In this document: piece by piece, positions 36,497 through 49,200 of the stretch
How the letters are laid out: the number at the start of each line of letters is the position of its first letter
Numbering within the stretch: position 1 is the stretch's first letter
Program-made: the position numbers and the translations under genes
Source of the DNA: Mycobacterium pseudokansasii
GTDB lineage: Bacteria; Actinomycetota; Actinomycetes; Mycobacteriales; Mycobacteriaceae
NCBI RefSeq assembly: GCF_900566075.1
Contig: NZ_UPHU01000001.1
Location: forward strand, 1,922,001-1,986,000
Direction: 5' to 3'
Length of the DNA: 64,000 nt
The notes under the pieces: generated by a model
Told to the model about the DNA's origin: nothing
The model's database searches: none
The model's input: the letters and a program-made list of their open reading frames with translations, nothing else

Positions 36497-37951
36497 GTGG
36501 CGCGCGTGCCCTACACACGACGGCTTCAGCGCGCGGCCTTAGCCAGCGCGGTCGTGTTGACGCTGGCGATGTCCGCACCAGCGGCCGCCGACACCGATAA
36601 CCAACCTATTCCGCCCGCACCCACGGCACCTTGCGATGCCTACAGTCCGGTTGCCTTTCCCTGCGTCGGCACCGGCAAGTTCGCCGACGCCGTCGCTTGG
36701 GAATGTCGCCGCCTCCCGGTGTCCGATCGGTGGTGCCTGCTTCCGCTCGCCCACCGGGTAACCCAATCTGCCACCGATGCCTACCTGCAGTCCTGGGTGC
36801 ATCGCACGGCCCAATTCCAGTACGCGCTGCAAGATTCGTCGTCGCTACACAACGCCCAGTGGCTGGGCACCCACAACTCGTACAACAGCCTCACCGAAGG
36901 GTTCACCCTCTCGCACGCGGACTCAAACCAACAGCTGTCGTTGACTCAACAGCTGAACATCGACATGCGCTCCATCGAGTTGGACCTGCATTATGTTCCA
37001 CGCCTGAGCCAGCTGGGGGCGCGCGCCGTGGTCGTGTGTCACGGGCTCTCACCGGCCCAAGGGAACTTGGGCTGCACCAACGAGCCGACCTTCGCTCACG
37101 TGTTGCCTGAGATCGCGACCTGGCTCAACGCCCATCCCGACCAGGTCATAATGCTCTATCTCGAAGACGCGTTGCAGGACGCGGCGGGGTACGCCTCGGC
37201 GGTGGCGACCATGGACAGCGTCCTGCAGCGTCCGAATCACACCAGTCTCATCTACCACCCCAACCCTGCCGATACGGGCCCCGACGGCTGTGTCACTCTC
37301 CCGCTCAACGTGTCACGTGACCAGGTCCGCCTCCTCGGCGCACAGGTCATCATTGTCAGCAAATGTGCACCCGACTGGTCGGCCGATGTCTTCAATTGGA
37401 ACCCCGTGGAGGTAGAGAGCAACAAGAGTTCCGGTTACCAGCCGTACCCGGCGTGCGATCCCAATTTCAGCCGCACGGTCTACGACACGAAGATCGTCCG
37501 TTACTACGAGGACACGACCTTTCTGTCGAGCCTGGCCGATCCCACCATGCCACCGGTCAATCCCAATGCGCTCACACCGTCGAAGGTGCAGTCGATGACC
37601 AACTGCGGCGTCCAAATGTTCGGCTTCGACCAGATACTGCCCGAGGATGGGCGCATCCAGGCATCGCTCTGGAGCTGGGCACCCGACGAACCGCGTGCCA
37701 ATGCCGGAAGCTGCACCCTGCAGCGAGCGGACGGTCACTGGGTAGCCGCGCCGTGTACCGACGTACACCCCGCGGCCTGCCTCAACGGAAGCACGTGGTC
37801 GGTGACGGCGCCGGTAACGTACGCAGCGGCTCCGGCTGCCTGCACCGCCGCCGGCTCGACATTTGACCTGCCCCTGTCCGGGTACCAGAACGCGCAACTG
37901 AATGCGGTGGCCACTGCCGGCGGAGGCGCCTGGATCAAGCACCCGATTTAG
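36497..37951 (+). CDS. Secreted PI-PLC-like phosphodiesterase
   Basis: 484 residues, GTG start. Signal peptide (RRLQRAALASAVVLTLAMSA, cleavage likely after APAAA). The PLC-X-like barrel shows QWLGTHNSYNS (first catalytic His) and MRSIELDLHY (metal/substrate acidic residues), VVVCHG (second His region) and HPDQVIMLYLED. The C-terminal about 80 residues are Cys-rich (CTLQRADGHW, CTDVHPAACLNG), resembling a small lectin-like fold. The length and start resemble exported M. tuberculosis Rv2075c. It may cleave phosphoinositides or related glycerophospholipids outside the cell; substrate unknown. Its location between lppX and mmpL7, inside a direct-repeat-bounded insert, is not the usual DIM/PGL order. 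Confidence 0.8.
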   Translation: MARVPYTRRLQRAALASAVVLTLAMSAPAAADTDNQPIPPAPTAPCDAYSPVAFPCVGTGKFADAVAWECRRLPVSDRWCLLPLAHRVTQSATDAYLQSWVHRTAQFQYALQDSSSLHNAQWLGTHNSYNSLTEGFTLSHADSNQQLSLTQQLNIDMRSIELDLHYVPRLSQLGARAVVVCHGLSPAQGNLGCTNEPTFAHVLPEIATWLNAHPDQVIMLYLEDALQDAAGYASAVATMDSVLQRPNHTSLIYHPNPADTGPDGCVTLPLNVSRDQVRLLGAQVIIVSKCAPDWSADVFNWNPVEVESNKSSGYQPYPACDPNFSRTVYDTKIVRYYEDTTFLSSLADPTMPPVNPNALTPSKVQSMTNCGVQMFGFDQILPEDGRIQASLWSWAPDEPRANAGSCTLQRADGHWVAAPCTDVHPAACLNGSTWSVTAPVTYAAAPAACTAAGSTFDLPLSGYQNAQLNAVATAGGGAWIKHPI

Positions 37952-37990
37952 CGCGGGCGATCAGGGCGGCTAGCCTCGATGTTGCCTGCG

Positions 37991-38033
37991 GTGGCTCGGA
38001 TTGGCTTGTGTGGGTGTTCTTTTCGTGAACTGG
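37991..38033 (+). repeat. 43-bp perfect direct repeat, copy 2
   Basis: Identical to 33406-33448 and in the same orientation; 4585 bases separate the two starts. Confidence 0.9.
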
Positions 38034-38080
38034 TGTGTTGAGCACCCGTGTCGGCGGGTCTGCGTTCAGGGGACGGCGCG

Positions 38081-38176
38081 ATGCCCTGCCAGACCGTGGT
38101 AAGCGACAAAACATACCCGCTATCCCCAGCGCAGCGCGAAACCCTCCACCACCTCGGCCTCAAGCCCCGGTACTAG
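38081..38176 (+). pseudogene. 31-codon fragment resembling the C-terminus of a larger protein
   Basis: A short frame just after repeat copy 2 reads SDKTYPLSPAQRETLHHLG and ends LKPRY-stop. It has helix-like character typical of transposase C-termini, but has no start signal. Possible relic of a mobile element involved in the nearby insertion; the family cannot be named. Confidence 0.25.
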
Positions 38177-38213
38177 GCCAAGTGTCCGATGTCGGGCTGG
38201 TGGCCTACGCGTT

Positions 38214-40976
38214 TCAGCTGTCCATTGCGGGCTCGACGACCGGCGGCTGCTCGGCCGGTTGCTGCGTGCGGTCCCTGCGGATCACGGCCGGGATGAACAC
38301 GCGTACCCCCACGGTCAGCACACCCAGCCCGATCAGCACAACGGTACCGAGCTGGGTGAGAGCGCCGGGGGAGGCGGCCGACACCAACAGCAGGCCGCCG
38401 GCGAAAACGGCACCAAGGCCGGTGAGCGGGGCGACGGCGCTCGGGAGCGCCACGGTCCCCGCAGGTTCGGTGGCGAGAAGAGTGACGACGAGACGCGGGA
38501 CGCCGACCGCGGCGAGGATGGCGAACGACACCAGCGGAACCGCGGCCTGCAGCTCGCGATCCAGCAGCTGTTGCCACAGCACCACCGAAATCCCGAGCGC
38601 CGCAAGGTAGGACGCCGCCACCCCCACACCGACCACGAGACCGCTGACCGCACCGCGCCACCGGCCGATCAGCACCGCCGCCACGAGCATCGTCAGGGCC
38701 AGCAGGACGGCATCGTGGGTGAGGGCACCGCGGACGGCTGCGGCTACTTGCGCGGCCCCGGCGACCGTAATCTGGCTGCCGACAAGGCTTCCGTACTTCA
38801 TCGCCGCGCCCGCGGCTAGTTGGAGCGACTGCACGCGGGCCGCCGCGCCAAAGTCGAGACCGGTCCCGTCGGAATAGACCAACAGCCGGGTCGCCGTGCC
38901 GTCCGGCGAGAACATCGATTGCTGTACGTGCTGATACGACGGATCCGCCAGGTCCTTGCGGGTGAGGTGGAAGCCACCCTCGCCGGTATCGGCGAAATCG
39001 ACGGAGATGTTTTTCAGGAACGCTGACACCTGCACGAGTTGCGGCAGAATTTCTTGGATGCTCGATTCGAGCTTGGGCACGAAGGAGCGCAGCTGGCCCA
39101 GCGTAGACCGCATTTCCGACACCACGTGCGGTGTCGAGGCGAAAGCACCCATCGTTTGGCTCGATACCGCGGCAATGCGGTCGGCGCCGTTGGTCAGTGC
39201 GGCCACGTTTGCGACCACCAGGTCGAGGGGTCCTACGACCTGGCGCGCTGCCGAGCACAGCTGCTCGTCGGGACAATACGTTGCGCCGGTGATCATCTCC
39301 CGCAACGGGTTCAGGTATTGCGAAACCTCCGTAGCTTTGCCCCGCAGCGTCTGCGTGACAGCGAGGACGCGGTTGATGTTCTGCTGTATCTGATTCGCTC
39401 CGGCGAGACCGATTCTGACGCTGTTGTCCAGCTCGTCGACTGCGGCGCTGACCTGGTCGATCGTGGCTCCCAGGGACTTGATGGCGTTCAGCTGCGGCAT
39501 GAACGAACCGGCCCCCCGATTCAGCTGATCGGAAAGCTTTCCCGCCGCGGAGGTGAGCGAGGCGTCGGCCCATGGGACACCGGCCGGCCATGCCGCCGAC
39601 TCCACCTTGCGCACCCCGGGAATCTCCATCAAACGGTGGCTGAGCTGATCGATGGCGATGAGCCCTGCCGGCTGGCGAAGGTCCGCGGCGGAGTTGACCA
39701 CCACGACGTCGGGCAGGGGATTACCGGGCAACAGCCCCGCGGTGCTGGTCCCGGCCGGGTTCGCCCGGCCCGCACCGACACCGCACCGCATTCCGGCAAC
39801 AGGTAGGGCGCAGAGCGCCAGCACCACGGCGGCGACGGCAATGGGATTGCCGAACTGGGGTTTCGGCAACCTGCATGCCCAGCCGGCGCCGGCGGCACGC
39901 GGCAATGACAGCGTCCGAGGCCCGGCAAACCCGAGCAAGGCAGGCAGCAGTGTCAGCGAAATCGCAAGTGCCACCACGACATCCGGTGCAGCGGTGCCGA
40001 CGCTGTGCAGCGCCGGCGTTTGGGCCAGCAGCAGCGGGCCGGTGAACACTGCGACGCATGCTCCGGGTAGGGCTAACCCGGGCAACAGGTCGCGGTAGGC
40101 GCGGCGGTCGGTCACCGAAACGTTTCCGTCGGGCCCGAGCCGGGCAGCCAGCAGGGTGGCCGCGGTAATGATGGCGATCGTCAAGACGAAGGCCAGGGTC
40201 CCCGAAAACACCGATAAGGCCGTGCTGCTTCGCGGCACCATCGCGGCGAGCGGCCACGCCACCGCCATCGAGACCCCGGTGGCCAGCAACACCATCGCCA
40301 CCGAACGGGGGGACTGTCGCGAGCGCAGCAGGAGCAGCACGGCGATGAGCGCCGCGGCGGCCGCGATCACCGCACCCTGCCACACCTGCATGCGCAGCGG
40401 GATGTCGGTGATGGTCTCCGAGCCCACAATGCGTGCGCGAAGCCCCGGACTCGGCGGTAGTGTGCGCACCAGCGATCGGGCCGCGTCGAGCGAGTCCCGC
40501 GCTTTGTCGCTACCGGTCTGGCCCACCAGCCACACCATCGCGACCCCGGACCGGCCGTCGGGGCTGGTTCCCAGCGGCGCGGTAAGGGGGTCCGACCACC
40601 AGTCGAGGACCGATCCGACGTGGGCGGTGTCGGCGCGCAGTGCGCTCACCGCGGCGTCATAGTAATGCTGGTCGGCCGGCCCGAGCTGGTCGCGGCCGTC
40701 CACCACCAGGTAGGCGATGGCGTTGGTGCCGCTGCCCGGGAACCACTGCGCGATCCGGCTGGTGGCTGCCGCCGTCCTGGCGTCCGCGGGCAGCAGCGCT
40801 GAGGCGGTATCGCCGGGTTTCGCGTGTGTCAACGCAAGAACTACATTCGCGATCACCGCTGTCGCAATCCAGGCGGCGACCACAAGGAGGGGGGCGAGCC
40901 GAGATCGCCTATGGCTCTCGTCGCCTGGCACGCTCGCGATCGTACTGACGTCGGTGTCCGGGCACGACGTTTTCAC
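38214..40976 (-). CDS. mmpL7: RND-type lipid transporter MmpL7
   Basis: 920 residues, GTG start at 40976, the same length as M. tuberculosis MmpL7. One N-terminal membrane helix ([22 protein letters not shown]), a first periplasmic domain, a block of five helices ([16 protein letters not shown] onward), a second large periplasmic domain (about 400-700) and a second block of helices ([17 protein letters not shown] onward), then a Pro-rich cytoplasmic tail. MmpL7 exports DIM and PGL across the inner membrane and interacts with the synthesis machinery (PpsE in M. tuberculosis). Starts 37 bases after the fadD28 stop on the same strand: fadD28-mmpL7 operon. Confidence 0.94.
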   Translation of the reverse strand: MKTSCPDTDVSTIASVPGDESHRRSRLAPLLVVAAWIATAVIANVVLALTHAKPGDTASALLPADARTAAATSRIAQWFPGSGTNAIAYLVVDGRDQLGPADQHYYDAAVSALRADTAHVGSVLDWWSDPLTAPLGTSPDGRSGVAMVWLVGQTGSDKARDSLDAARSLVRTLPPSPGLRARIVGSETITDIPLRMQVWQGAVIAAAAALIAVLLLLRSRQSPRSVAMVLLATGVSMAVAWPLAAMVPRSSTALSVFSGTLAFVLTIAIITAATLLAARLGPDGNVSVTDRRAYRDLLPGLALPGACVAVFTGPLLLAQTPALHSVGTAAPDVVVALAISLTLLPALLGFAGPRTLSLPRAAGAGWACRLPKPQFGNPIAVAAVVLALCALPVAGMRCGVGAGRANPAGTSTAGLLPGNPLPDVVVVNSAADLRQPAGLIAIDQLSHRLMEIPGVRKVESAAWPAGVPWADASLTSAAGKLSDQLNRGAGSFMPQLNAIKSLGATIDQVSAAVDELDNSVRIGLAGANQIQQNINRVLAVTQTLRGKATEVSQYLNPLREMITGATYCPDEQLCSAARQVVGPLDLVVANVAALTNGADRIAAVSSQTMGAFASTPHVVSEMRSTLGQLRSFVPKLESSIQEILPQLVQVSAFLKNISVDFADTGEGGFHLTRKDLADPSYQHVQQSMFSPDGTATRLLVYSDGTGLDFGAAARVQSLQLAAGAAMKYGSLVGSQITVAGAAQVAAAVRGALTHDAVLLALTMLVAAVLIGRWRGAVSGLVVGVGVAASYLAALGISVVLWQQLLDRELQAAVPLVSFAILAAVGVPRLVVTLLATEPAGTVALPSAVAPLTGLGAVFAGGLLLVSAASPGALTQLGTVVLIGLGVLTVGVRVFIPAVIRRDRTQQPAEQPPVVEPAMDS

Positions 40977-41013
40977 ACGGATGTACCAATTCTGGGGATG
41001 ACGGCCGGCCTTG

Positions 41014-42756
41014 TTAAACGTCTAAGCGAGCGAACTGATCGTGGCGGTATTGCTCGACGCATGCTGCTCGTCTGACCTTGCCGCTGGTGGTAATCGGGAT
41101 CGAGCCCGGCGCAACCAACACCAGGTCCGCGACGCTAAGGCCGTGCGAAGCCGACAAAGCCGAGGTGACTTCACGCTTAATGGCGCCCAGCCGCTCCATC
41201 GCGTCCGGATCCGAGTCGCCGCGCTTCTTGAGTTCGATGATGGCGACCAGCTTTTCGGTGCTGCGATCACTGGGAACCGATATTGCCGCGCAGCGACCTC
41301 GAGTGATCTCTTGGATCGTCGCCTCGATGTCGTCGGGAGAGTGGTTGCGCCCGTAAACGATCAGCAGGTCTTTGATCCGGCCGATGATGAACAATTCGCC
41401 GTCCCTGACAAAACCCGAGTCTCCGGTTCTCAGCCAAGGACTTTGGGGTGTACCCGGCAGGGGGTTCACAATCTTTGCACCGAAAGTGCGTGCATTCTCT
41501 TCAGGTTTTTGCCAATAGCCGTTAGCCACGTTGTCGCCATGCACCCAAATCTCACCGACTGTTCCTTCGGGGCATTCGGTTCGGGTTTCCGGATCGACGA
41601 TTCGCACAATAGGTGATTGCGGCAAAACATAGCTGACTAGCGCTGTGCCGTCTCCGTTGTTGCAGGGCTTTGCTTCGCCGTCGGTCAATTTTTCAGTTTC
41701 GAAATCGACAAATTTTGGCGGATGGTTAGGCCTGCTGGTGGCCACGAAGACAGTTGCTTCTGCCAGGCCGTACGAGGGGCGGATAACCTTTTCATGCAGA
41801 TTGAAGCGTGCAAATCGGTCGGCGAAGCGCTTGATCGACGCCGGGTGCACCCGCTCGCTGCCACTGAGGATGGTGAGTACTTCGCCGAGGTCATGCCCGG
41901 CCATTTCGTCGTCAGATACCCTCTTTGTCGCCAGTTCGAAGGCGAAATTCGGCGCTGCCGAGAATGTGTGGGGAGTGCTGGCCAGCATGTGCAACCACCG
42001 CGCCGGACGTGCCAGGAACGCGACTGGGCTGGTCAACAGTGATGGATACCCCCCCAAAATAGGTGCACAAACTCCTAGCACCAAACCCATGTCGTGATAA
42101 AACGGCAGCCACGAAACAAGGGTCGAACCTGGCGGGGGGATCCCGTCGGTGTCGGCAAAATAGCCGGCCATCAGCTGTTCGAAATTGGTCCGAAGGTTCT
42201 GATGTGTCATCACGACGCCCGCCGGGGTACGGGTGGACCCGGAGGTATATTGCAGATACGCAATCGATGGGTGGTTATCGTCGCCGGCACTGGATCCACT
42301 CGCAGAATCCAGGTCCAGTAAATCAACTTCGATGATTGAGGGCGCGGACCTACCAGGCTGCGCCGTAACGTGCTGGGTGACATCGTCGATAACAGAAGAT
42401 GTCGTGAGAATGGCACCCGGCGACGCGTCCTGTAGTACCGCATCAACACGTTCGTTGGTGGCGCCGCCCTGTGGAACCGCGAGCGGAATCGCGATAACTC
42501 CGGCCTGTAACGCGCCGAGAAAAGCGGCGATGTAATCGAGCCCCTGGGGGGCCAATATCATCGCGCGTTCACCGGCCGGGACGCAATGACTCAGCTCTCG
42601 TGCAACGTTCAACGTTCGCCGGTACAACTGTGACCACGTCAGGCTTTCCGGGACACCGGCCCAGTCCTTTTCGTAATCGATGTAGGTAAACGCTGGGTCA
42701 TTGGGCTGGAGCCGGGCGCACGCGCGGAGCGCGGCGGGCAGGGAACGCACACTCAT
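41014..42756 (-). CDS. fadD28: Fatty-acid AMP ligase FadD28
   Basis: 580 residues from ATG 42756 ([20 protein letters not shown]), equal to FadD28 of M. tuberculosis. FAAL motifs: [11 protein letters not shown] near residue 169, [58 protein letters not shown]. It adenylates fatty acids and loads them on Mas for mycocerosic acid synthesis. Diverges from mas across a 532-base intergenic region and is followed by mmpL7. It resembles FadD29 in this window as a paralogue with a different substrate. Confidence 0.94.
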   Translation of the reverse strand: MSVRSLPAALRACARLQPNDPAFTYIDYEKDWAGVPESLTWSQLYRRTLNVARELSHCVPAGERAMILAPQGLDYIAAFLGALQAGVIAIPLAVPQGGATNERVDAVLQDASPGAILTTSSVIDDVTQHVTAQPGRSAPSIIEVDLLDLDSASGSSAGDDNHPSIAYLQYTSGSTRTPAGVVMTHQNLRTNFEQLMAGYFADTDGIPPPGSTLVSWLPFYHDMGLVLGVCAPILGGYPSLLTSPVAFLARPARWLHMLASTPHTFSAAPNFAFELATKRVSDDEMAGHDLGEVLTILSGSERVHPASIKRFADRFARFNLHEKVIRPSYGLAEATVFVATSRPNHPPKFVDFETEKLTDGEAKPCNNGDGTALVSYVLPQSPIVRIVDPETRTECPEGTVGEIWVHGDNVANGYWQKPEENARTFGAKIVNPLPGTPQSPWLRTGDSGFVRDGELFIIGRIKDLLIVYGRNHSPDDIEATIQEITRGRCAAISVPSDRSTEKLVAIIELKKRGDSDPDAMERLGAIKREVTSALSASHGLSVADLVLVAPGSIPITTSGKVRRAACVEQYRHDQFARLDV

Positions 42757-43288
42757 GAGCCATCACGTTACCGTCCGGCCGTCATGACGGCTGTGGGACG
42801 GCAGCCGGCAGGGTGTGACCCGGCGGGCCGCAGGGTCACGGCGGCCAATTCAGCGGCACGGCGCCGGTGAGGCAGGTTCAGCCTGCGGACCTGCCGGTCT
42901 CTGTACAGTGGCCGCCGGGGAACCGCATCGCAGCGTTTGGCACGCATTGCATCATCTCGACTCGATGTTTTGGACGCCAGGTTGCTGCCCAGACGAAACC
43001 AGGCTGGACCGTGACCACCCTCCGCGCAACCGTTGGTCGGCGGTCAGCGATTCCGTTTGCGCTGTTCAGCCGCCAAACCGCGGCCGAAACGCAGAGAATT
43101 CGAGTCATTGGTACTCGGGATCCTCTACAGCCGTCTAAGCTTGTCTCTCCGAGACCTGCCTTGGTGTCGAGATCCGGGCTAGGGACTGGCGGAGCGGCGC
43201 TGGGGCCAACTCGGCGCCTGTTTGAAAAATTCGGGGATGTCGTCGGGTAACTCCCGTTGAGCTGAGCTGAGACGAGGTTAGAGAGCGA
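42757..43288. other. Divergent promoter region between fadD28 and mas
   Basis: 532 bases without a supportable gene; must contain the promoters for both transcription units. A short GTCTC-TCC-GAGAC palindrome lies at 43143-43155 on the mas side. No clean -10/-35 pair could be fixed by eye. Confidence 0.4.
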
Positions 43289-46200
43289 ATGGAAACACGT
43301 GTCACTCCCATTGCGGTCATCGGCATGGGATGTCGGCTTCCGGGGGGAATCGACTCGCCCGAGAAACTGTGGGAGTCGTTGCTGCGCGGCGACGACTTGG
43401 TCACCGAGATTCCACCAGACCGCTGGGAGGCCGACGACTATTACGACCCTGAGCCCGGAGTGCCTGGTCGGACGGTGTCGCGGTGGGGTGCGTTCCTCGA
43501 CGACGTCGCCGGGTTCGATGCCGAATTCTTCGGGATCAGCGAGCGGGAGGCGATCTCGATCGATCCGCAGCACCGGTTATTGCTGGAAACCTCGTGGGAG
43601 GCGATCGAGCATGCCGGCTTGGACCCGGCGTCGTTGGCCGGGTCATCGACTGCGGTGTTCACGGGGCTGACCCACGAGGACTATCTGGTAGTCACCCATG
43701 GAGCCAGCGGCTTGGCGAGCCCCTACGTGGTTACCGGACTGAACAACAGCGTGGCATCCGGGCGGATCGCCTACGCATTGGGTCTGCATGGTCCGGCGCT
43801 GACTTTTGACACCGCGTGCTCGTCGGGTCTGATGGCGGTGCACCTGGCCTGTCGCAGCCTGCACGACGGTGAAAGCGACCTCGCGTTGGCGGGTGGCTGC
43901 GCGGTGCTTCTGGAGCCGCATGCAAGCGTGGCGGCATCCGGTCAGGGCATGCTCTCGCCGACCGGCCGCTGCCACTCCTTCGACGCCGATGCGGACGGGT
44001 TTGTGCGCTCCGAGGGGTGCGCGGTGGTGTTGCTCAAACGACTGCCGGATGCGCTGCGCGACGGCAACCGGATTCTCGCCGTGGTGCGCGGCACCGCCAC
44101 CAATCAGGACGGTCGCACGGAGACGCTCACGATGCCGTCGGAGGACGCCCAGGTGGCCGTGTACCGCGCGGCGTTGGCGGCGGCGGGCGTGGAGGCCGAA
44201 ACGGTCGGCGCGGTGGAGGCGCACGGGACCGGCACACCGATCGGTGACCCGATCGAATACCGGGGCCTGGCGCGGGTGTACGGCACCGGCACCCGTTGTG
44301 CGCTCGGATCGGCCAAGAGCAACATGGGCCACAGCACTGCCGCGGCCGGGGCGGTCGGGCTGATCAAGGCCATTCTGTCCATGCAGCACGGGGTGGTGCC
44401 GCCGCTGCTGCACTTCAACCGCCTTCCCGACGAACTTGCCGGGATCGAGACGGGACTCTTTGTGCCGCAGACGGCTACGTCGTGGCCCAATGGCGACGAC
44501 CACGCGCCGAAGCGGGTCGCGGTGTCCTCGTTCGGGATGTCGGGAACGAACGTGCACGCCATCCTGGAGCAGGCGCCAGCGCAAGCACCGGAACAGGAAC
44601 CAGCACAAGCACCGGCGGATGCTTTCGCAGCAGTTTCCGCGCCGGCGCTCGAGGCGGGGGAGCCGCTGCTGTTCCCCATCTCATCAAGCTCCACCGAAGG
44701 GCTGCGACAGACTGCACGCCGGCTTGCCGAATGGGTGGAAGACCACCAGGACTGTGTGGCGCCGTCGGATGTGGCTTACACGCTGGCGCGGCGGCGCGCG
44801 CACCGGCCGGTGCGCACCGCGGTGGTGGCCAGCGGTCTGCCCGAGCTGGTCCAGGGTTTGCGGGAAGTGGCCGATGGCGAGATCCCGTATGAGGCCGCGG
44901 TGGGGCAGGGCGACCGCGGACCGGTGTGGGTATTTTCCGGTCAGGGTTCGCAGTGGGCGGCGATGGGCGTTGACCTGCTGGCCAGCGAGCCGGTTTTCGC
45001 CGCCACCATCGCCGCGCTCGAGCCGGTTATTGCCGAAGAATCGGGCTTTTCGGTCACCGAGGCCATGACGGCGCCGGAGACGGTGACCGGCATCGATAAG
45101 GTGCAGCCGACCATCTTTGCGATGCAGACCGCGTTGGCCGCCACGATGGAGCAGTCCTACGGGGTCCGCCCGGGCGCGGTGGTCGGACACTCGCTGGGCG
45201 AAGCGGCCGCGGCCGTGGCCGCTGGAGCGCTGTCGCTGGAAGATGGGGCGCGCGTCATCTGCCGCCGCTCGAAGTTGATGTGCCGCATTTCCGGGGCCGG
45301 CGCGATGGCGTCGGTGGAACTGCCTGCCAAACAAGTGAATTCGGAGCTGATGGCACGCGGAATCGACGATGTCGCGGTTTCGGTGGTGGCCTCGCCGCAG
45401 TCGACGGTGATCGGCGGCGCCACCGAAACGGTGCGCGATCTGGTCGCACGGTGGGAGCAGCGTGACGTGATGGCGCGGGAGGTGGCCGTCGACGTCGCGT
45501 CGCATTCGCCGCAAGTCGACCCGATCCTCGACGACTTGGCCGCGGCATTGGCCGATCTCAAACCAATGACGCCGAAGGTTCCGTACTATTCGGCGACGTT
45601 GTTCGACCCGCGCGAGCGGCCAGTGTGCGATGGCCGGTACTGGGTGGACAATCTGCGGAACACGGTCCAATTCGCCGCGGCGGTGCAGGCTGCGCTGGAG
45701 GACGGCTACCGGGTTTTCGCCGAGCTGTCACCTCACCCGTTGCTGACCCGTGCCGTCGACCAGACCGCCCGGAGTCTCGACATGTCGGCGGCGGCTCTGG
45801 CGGGCATGCGGCGCGAGCAGCCGCTGCCCCTCGGGCTGTGCGGATTGCTGACTGATCTGCACAGTGCGGGTGCAGCCGTGGACTTTTCGGTGTTGTATCC
45901 CACCGGCCAGCTGGTCGATACGCCGTTGCCGGCGTGGACCCACCCGCACTTGTTCATCGAAGGCGAAGGGCAGGAACAGCGGGCACAAGGCGCCTGCACC
46001 ATTACCGTGCATCCGCTGCTGGGCTCGCATGTGCGGCTGACCGAGCAGCCGGAGCGCCACGTCTGGCAGGCTGACATCGGTACCGCGACGTTGTCCTGGC
46101 TCAGTGACCACCAGGTGCATAACGTCGCCGCGCTGCCCGGCGCCGCCTACTGTGAGATGGCGGTGGCCGCGGCGGGGGAGGTTTTCGGCGAGGCGTCGGA

Positions 46201-49200
46201 GGTCCGCGACATCGCCTTTGAGCAAATGCTTTTGCTCGACGAGCAGACCCCGATCGACGCAATCGCGTCGGTGGATGCGCCAGGTGTCGTCAACTTCGCA
46301 GTCGCGTCCAATCAGGACGGCGAGAGTACGCGGCACGCCACCGCGACGCTGCATGCCGCCGAGGACGATTCGCTGCCGCCGGCATACGACATCACCGCGC
46401 TGTTGGCGGCGCACCCGTCCAGTGTGAACGGCGCCGAGATGCGGGAATCGTTCGCCAAGCGTGGCGTTCAGTTGGGTTCCGCGTTCAGCGGTCTGGCCAC
46501 CGCGCACGCTGCGGAGGCCGGAGCCGGCACCGTGTTGGCGGAGGTCGGGTTGCCCGCTTCGATCCGCTTCCAGCAGGGCGCCTACCGCGTCCATCCCGCG
46601 CTGCTGGATGCCTGTTTCCAGTCGGTCGGTGCTGGCGTCGATGCCGCTGGCAGCGGTGGTCTGCTGTTGCCGTTGGGTGTGCGCAGCCTGCGTATCTATG
46701 GACCAACTCGCAATGCCCGGTATTGCTACACACGGCTGACCAGGGCCGGGGTCACTGGGGGCGAGGCTGACCTCGACGTGTTGGACGAGCACGGGACCGT
46801 GCTGCTGGCCGTGCGCGGCCTGCACATGGGAACCGGCACGTCCGAAAGCGCCGAGCGCAACCGCGTGCTCAGCGAGCGGCTGCTGACCCTGGCGTGGCAG
46901 CAGCGAAACCTGCCCGAGGCCGCCGAAGCCGAGGCGGGATCATGGCTGCTGATCGACACCTCCGACGGCGCCGACATGTTGACTTCCACGTTGACGGACG
47001 CACTGAAAACCCACGGCCCTCAGGGCACCGAATGCACCACCCTGCACTTGCCGAGGGAGGCCGAGGCGGCAACCACGCTCGAAAAGCTTGGCAGTCAGCT
47101 GCGTGCTCGCGCGAACGACGGTGTAGTGATCCTCTGTGGGCCACGTGGCGGCGAGCCGGGCGAGGAAAGCCTGCTGGAGGGCCGAGAGCAGGTGCGTCAT
47201 CTGGTTCGGATCATCCGGGAGCTGGCGGAATTGGAGGGTGAGCTTCCTCGCTTGTTCGTCGTGACCAGGCAAGCCCAGTTAGTTCGGTCGGATGACCAGG
47301 CGAACCTGGAGCAGGCCGGGCTGCGTGGCTTGCTGCGGGTGATCGGCAGCGAACAGCCGCTGTTGCGCACCACCCACATCGATGTGGACGAGCACACCGA
47401 AGTCGAAAAGGTGGCCCAGCAACTGCTGGGAGGCTCCGATGAGGACGAGACCGCCTGGCGCGATGGTGAGTGGTATGTGGCGCGCCTGTGCCCCAGCCCG
47501 CTGAGCCATGACGAGCGGCAAACCACCATCGTCGACCACGAACGCGACAGTGTGCGGCTGCAAGTCCGCACGCCCGGCGACCTGCAAACACTGGAACTCG
47601 CCGCCTGTGATCGCGTTCCGCCCGGGCCCGGGCAGATCGAGGTGGCCGTCACCCACTCCAGCATCAACTTCGCCGACGTTCTTATCGCGTTCGGAAAGTT
47701 CCCCATCATCGACGACCGCGAGCCGCAGTTGGGCATGGATTTCGTCGGTGTGGTGACGGCAGTCGGGGAAGGGGTGGCCGGCCACCAGGTCGGTGACCGT
47801 GTCGGCGGCTTTTCCGAAGGCGGCTGCTGGCGCAACTTCCTCACCTGCAACGCCAACCTCGCAGTCACGCTGCCGCCCGGGCTGGCCGATGAGCAGGCGA
47901 TCGCGGCTGCCACCGCAAACGCCACCGCTTGGTACGGGCTGCACGACCTGGCCGGGATCAAGGCCGGTGACAAGGTGCTGATCCACTCCGCAACTGGTGG
48001 TGTGGGACAGGCGGCCATTTCCATTGCGCGTGCTGCCGGAGCGGAGATCTTCGCGACCGCCGGCAATCCGCGCAAGCGTGCCATGCTGCACGACATGGGT
48101 ATCGAGCACGTCTACGACTCCCGCAGCGTCGAGTTCGCCGATCAAATCCGGCGTGACACCGACGGGTACGGGGTGGATATCGTGCTGAACTCGCTGACCG
48201 GCGCGGCCCAGCGTGCGGGGCTGGAGCTGCTGGCTTTCGGTGGGCGATTCGTGGAAATCGGCAAAGCCGACGTGTACGGCAACACCCGGCTGGGGCTGTA
48301 CCCGTTCCGTCGCGGCTTGACGTTCTACTACCTGGACCTGGCGCTGATGTCCGTGCTGCAGCCCGACCGGGTCCGCGAGTTGCTCACCACGGTGTTCAAA
48401 CTGACCGCGGACGGTGTGCTGACCGCGCCAGAGTGCACGCACTACCCGTTGGCCGACGCGGCCAACGCCATCCGGGCAATGAGCAATGCCGAGCACACCG
48501 GCAAGCTGCTGCTCGACATGCCGCGCAGCGGGCGCAGCAGTGCCGTGGTGTCTCCGGAGCAGGTGCCGGTGTTCCGCCGCGACGGCGCCTACATCATCAC
48601 CGGTGGCTTAGGGGGCCTCGGCCTCTTCTTCGCCTCGAAACTGGCTGCGGCGGGCTGCGGCCGGATCGTGCTGACCGCTCGCTCCCAGCCAAACCCCAAG
48701 GCGCGGCAGGCCATCGAGAGTCTTCGCGCGGCCGGTGCCGACATCGTGGTGGAGTGCGGCAATATCGCCGAACCTGAGACCGGTGACCGCCTGGTGAGCG
48801 TGGCAACCGCCACCGGGCTTCCGGTACGCGGCGTGCTGCATTCGGCGGCGGTGGTCGAGGACGCCACGCTGACCAACATCACCGATGAGCTGATCGACCG
48901 CGACTGGTCCCCCAAGGTTTTCGGATCTTGGAACCTGCACCGCGCCATGAGCGGACAGCCGCTGGACTGGTTCTGCTTGTTCTCCTCGGGCGCGGCCCTA
49001 TTGGGGTCGCCCGGTCAGGGCGCCTACGCCGCGGCCAACAGTTGGGTCGACGCCTTCGCTCACTGGCGCCGTGCTCAAGGACTGCCTGTCTGCGCGATCG
49101 CGTGGGGTGCATGGGCAGAGGTAGGTCGCGCCACCTTCCTGGCCGAGGGCGGCGAAGTCATGATCACCCCGGACGAAGGTGCGTACGCCTTCGAAACATT

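Noticed and set aside
38259-38819. Plus-strand open frame opposite mmpL7
   Set aside because: Charged, repetitive shadow of the transporter frame; the opposite strand encodes the full 920-residue MmpL7. The frame at 39039-39806 is rejected for the same reason.
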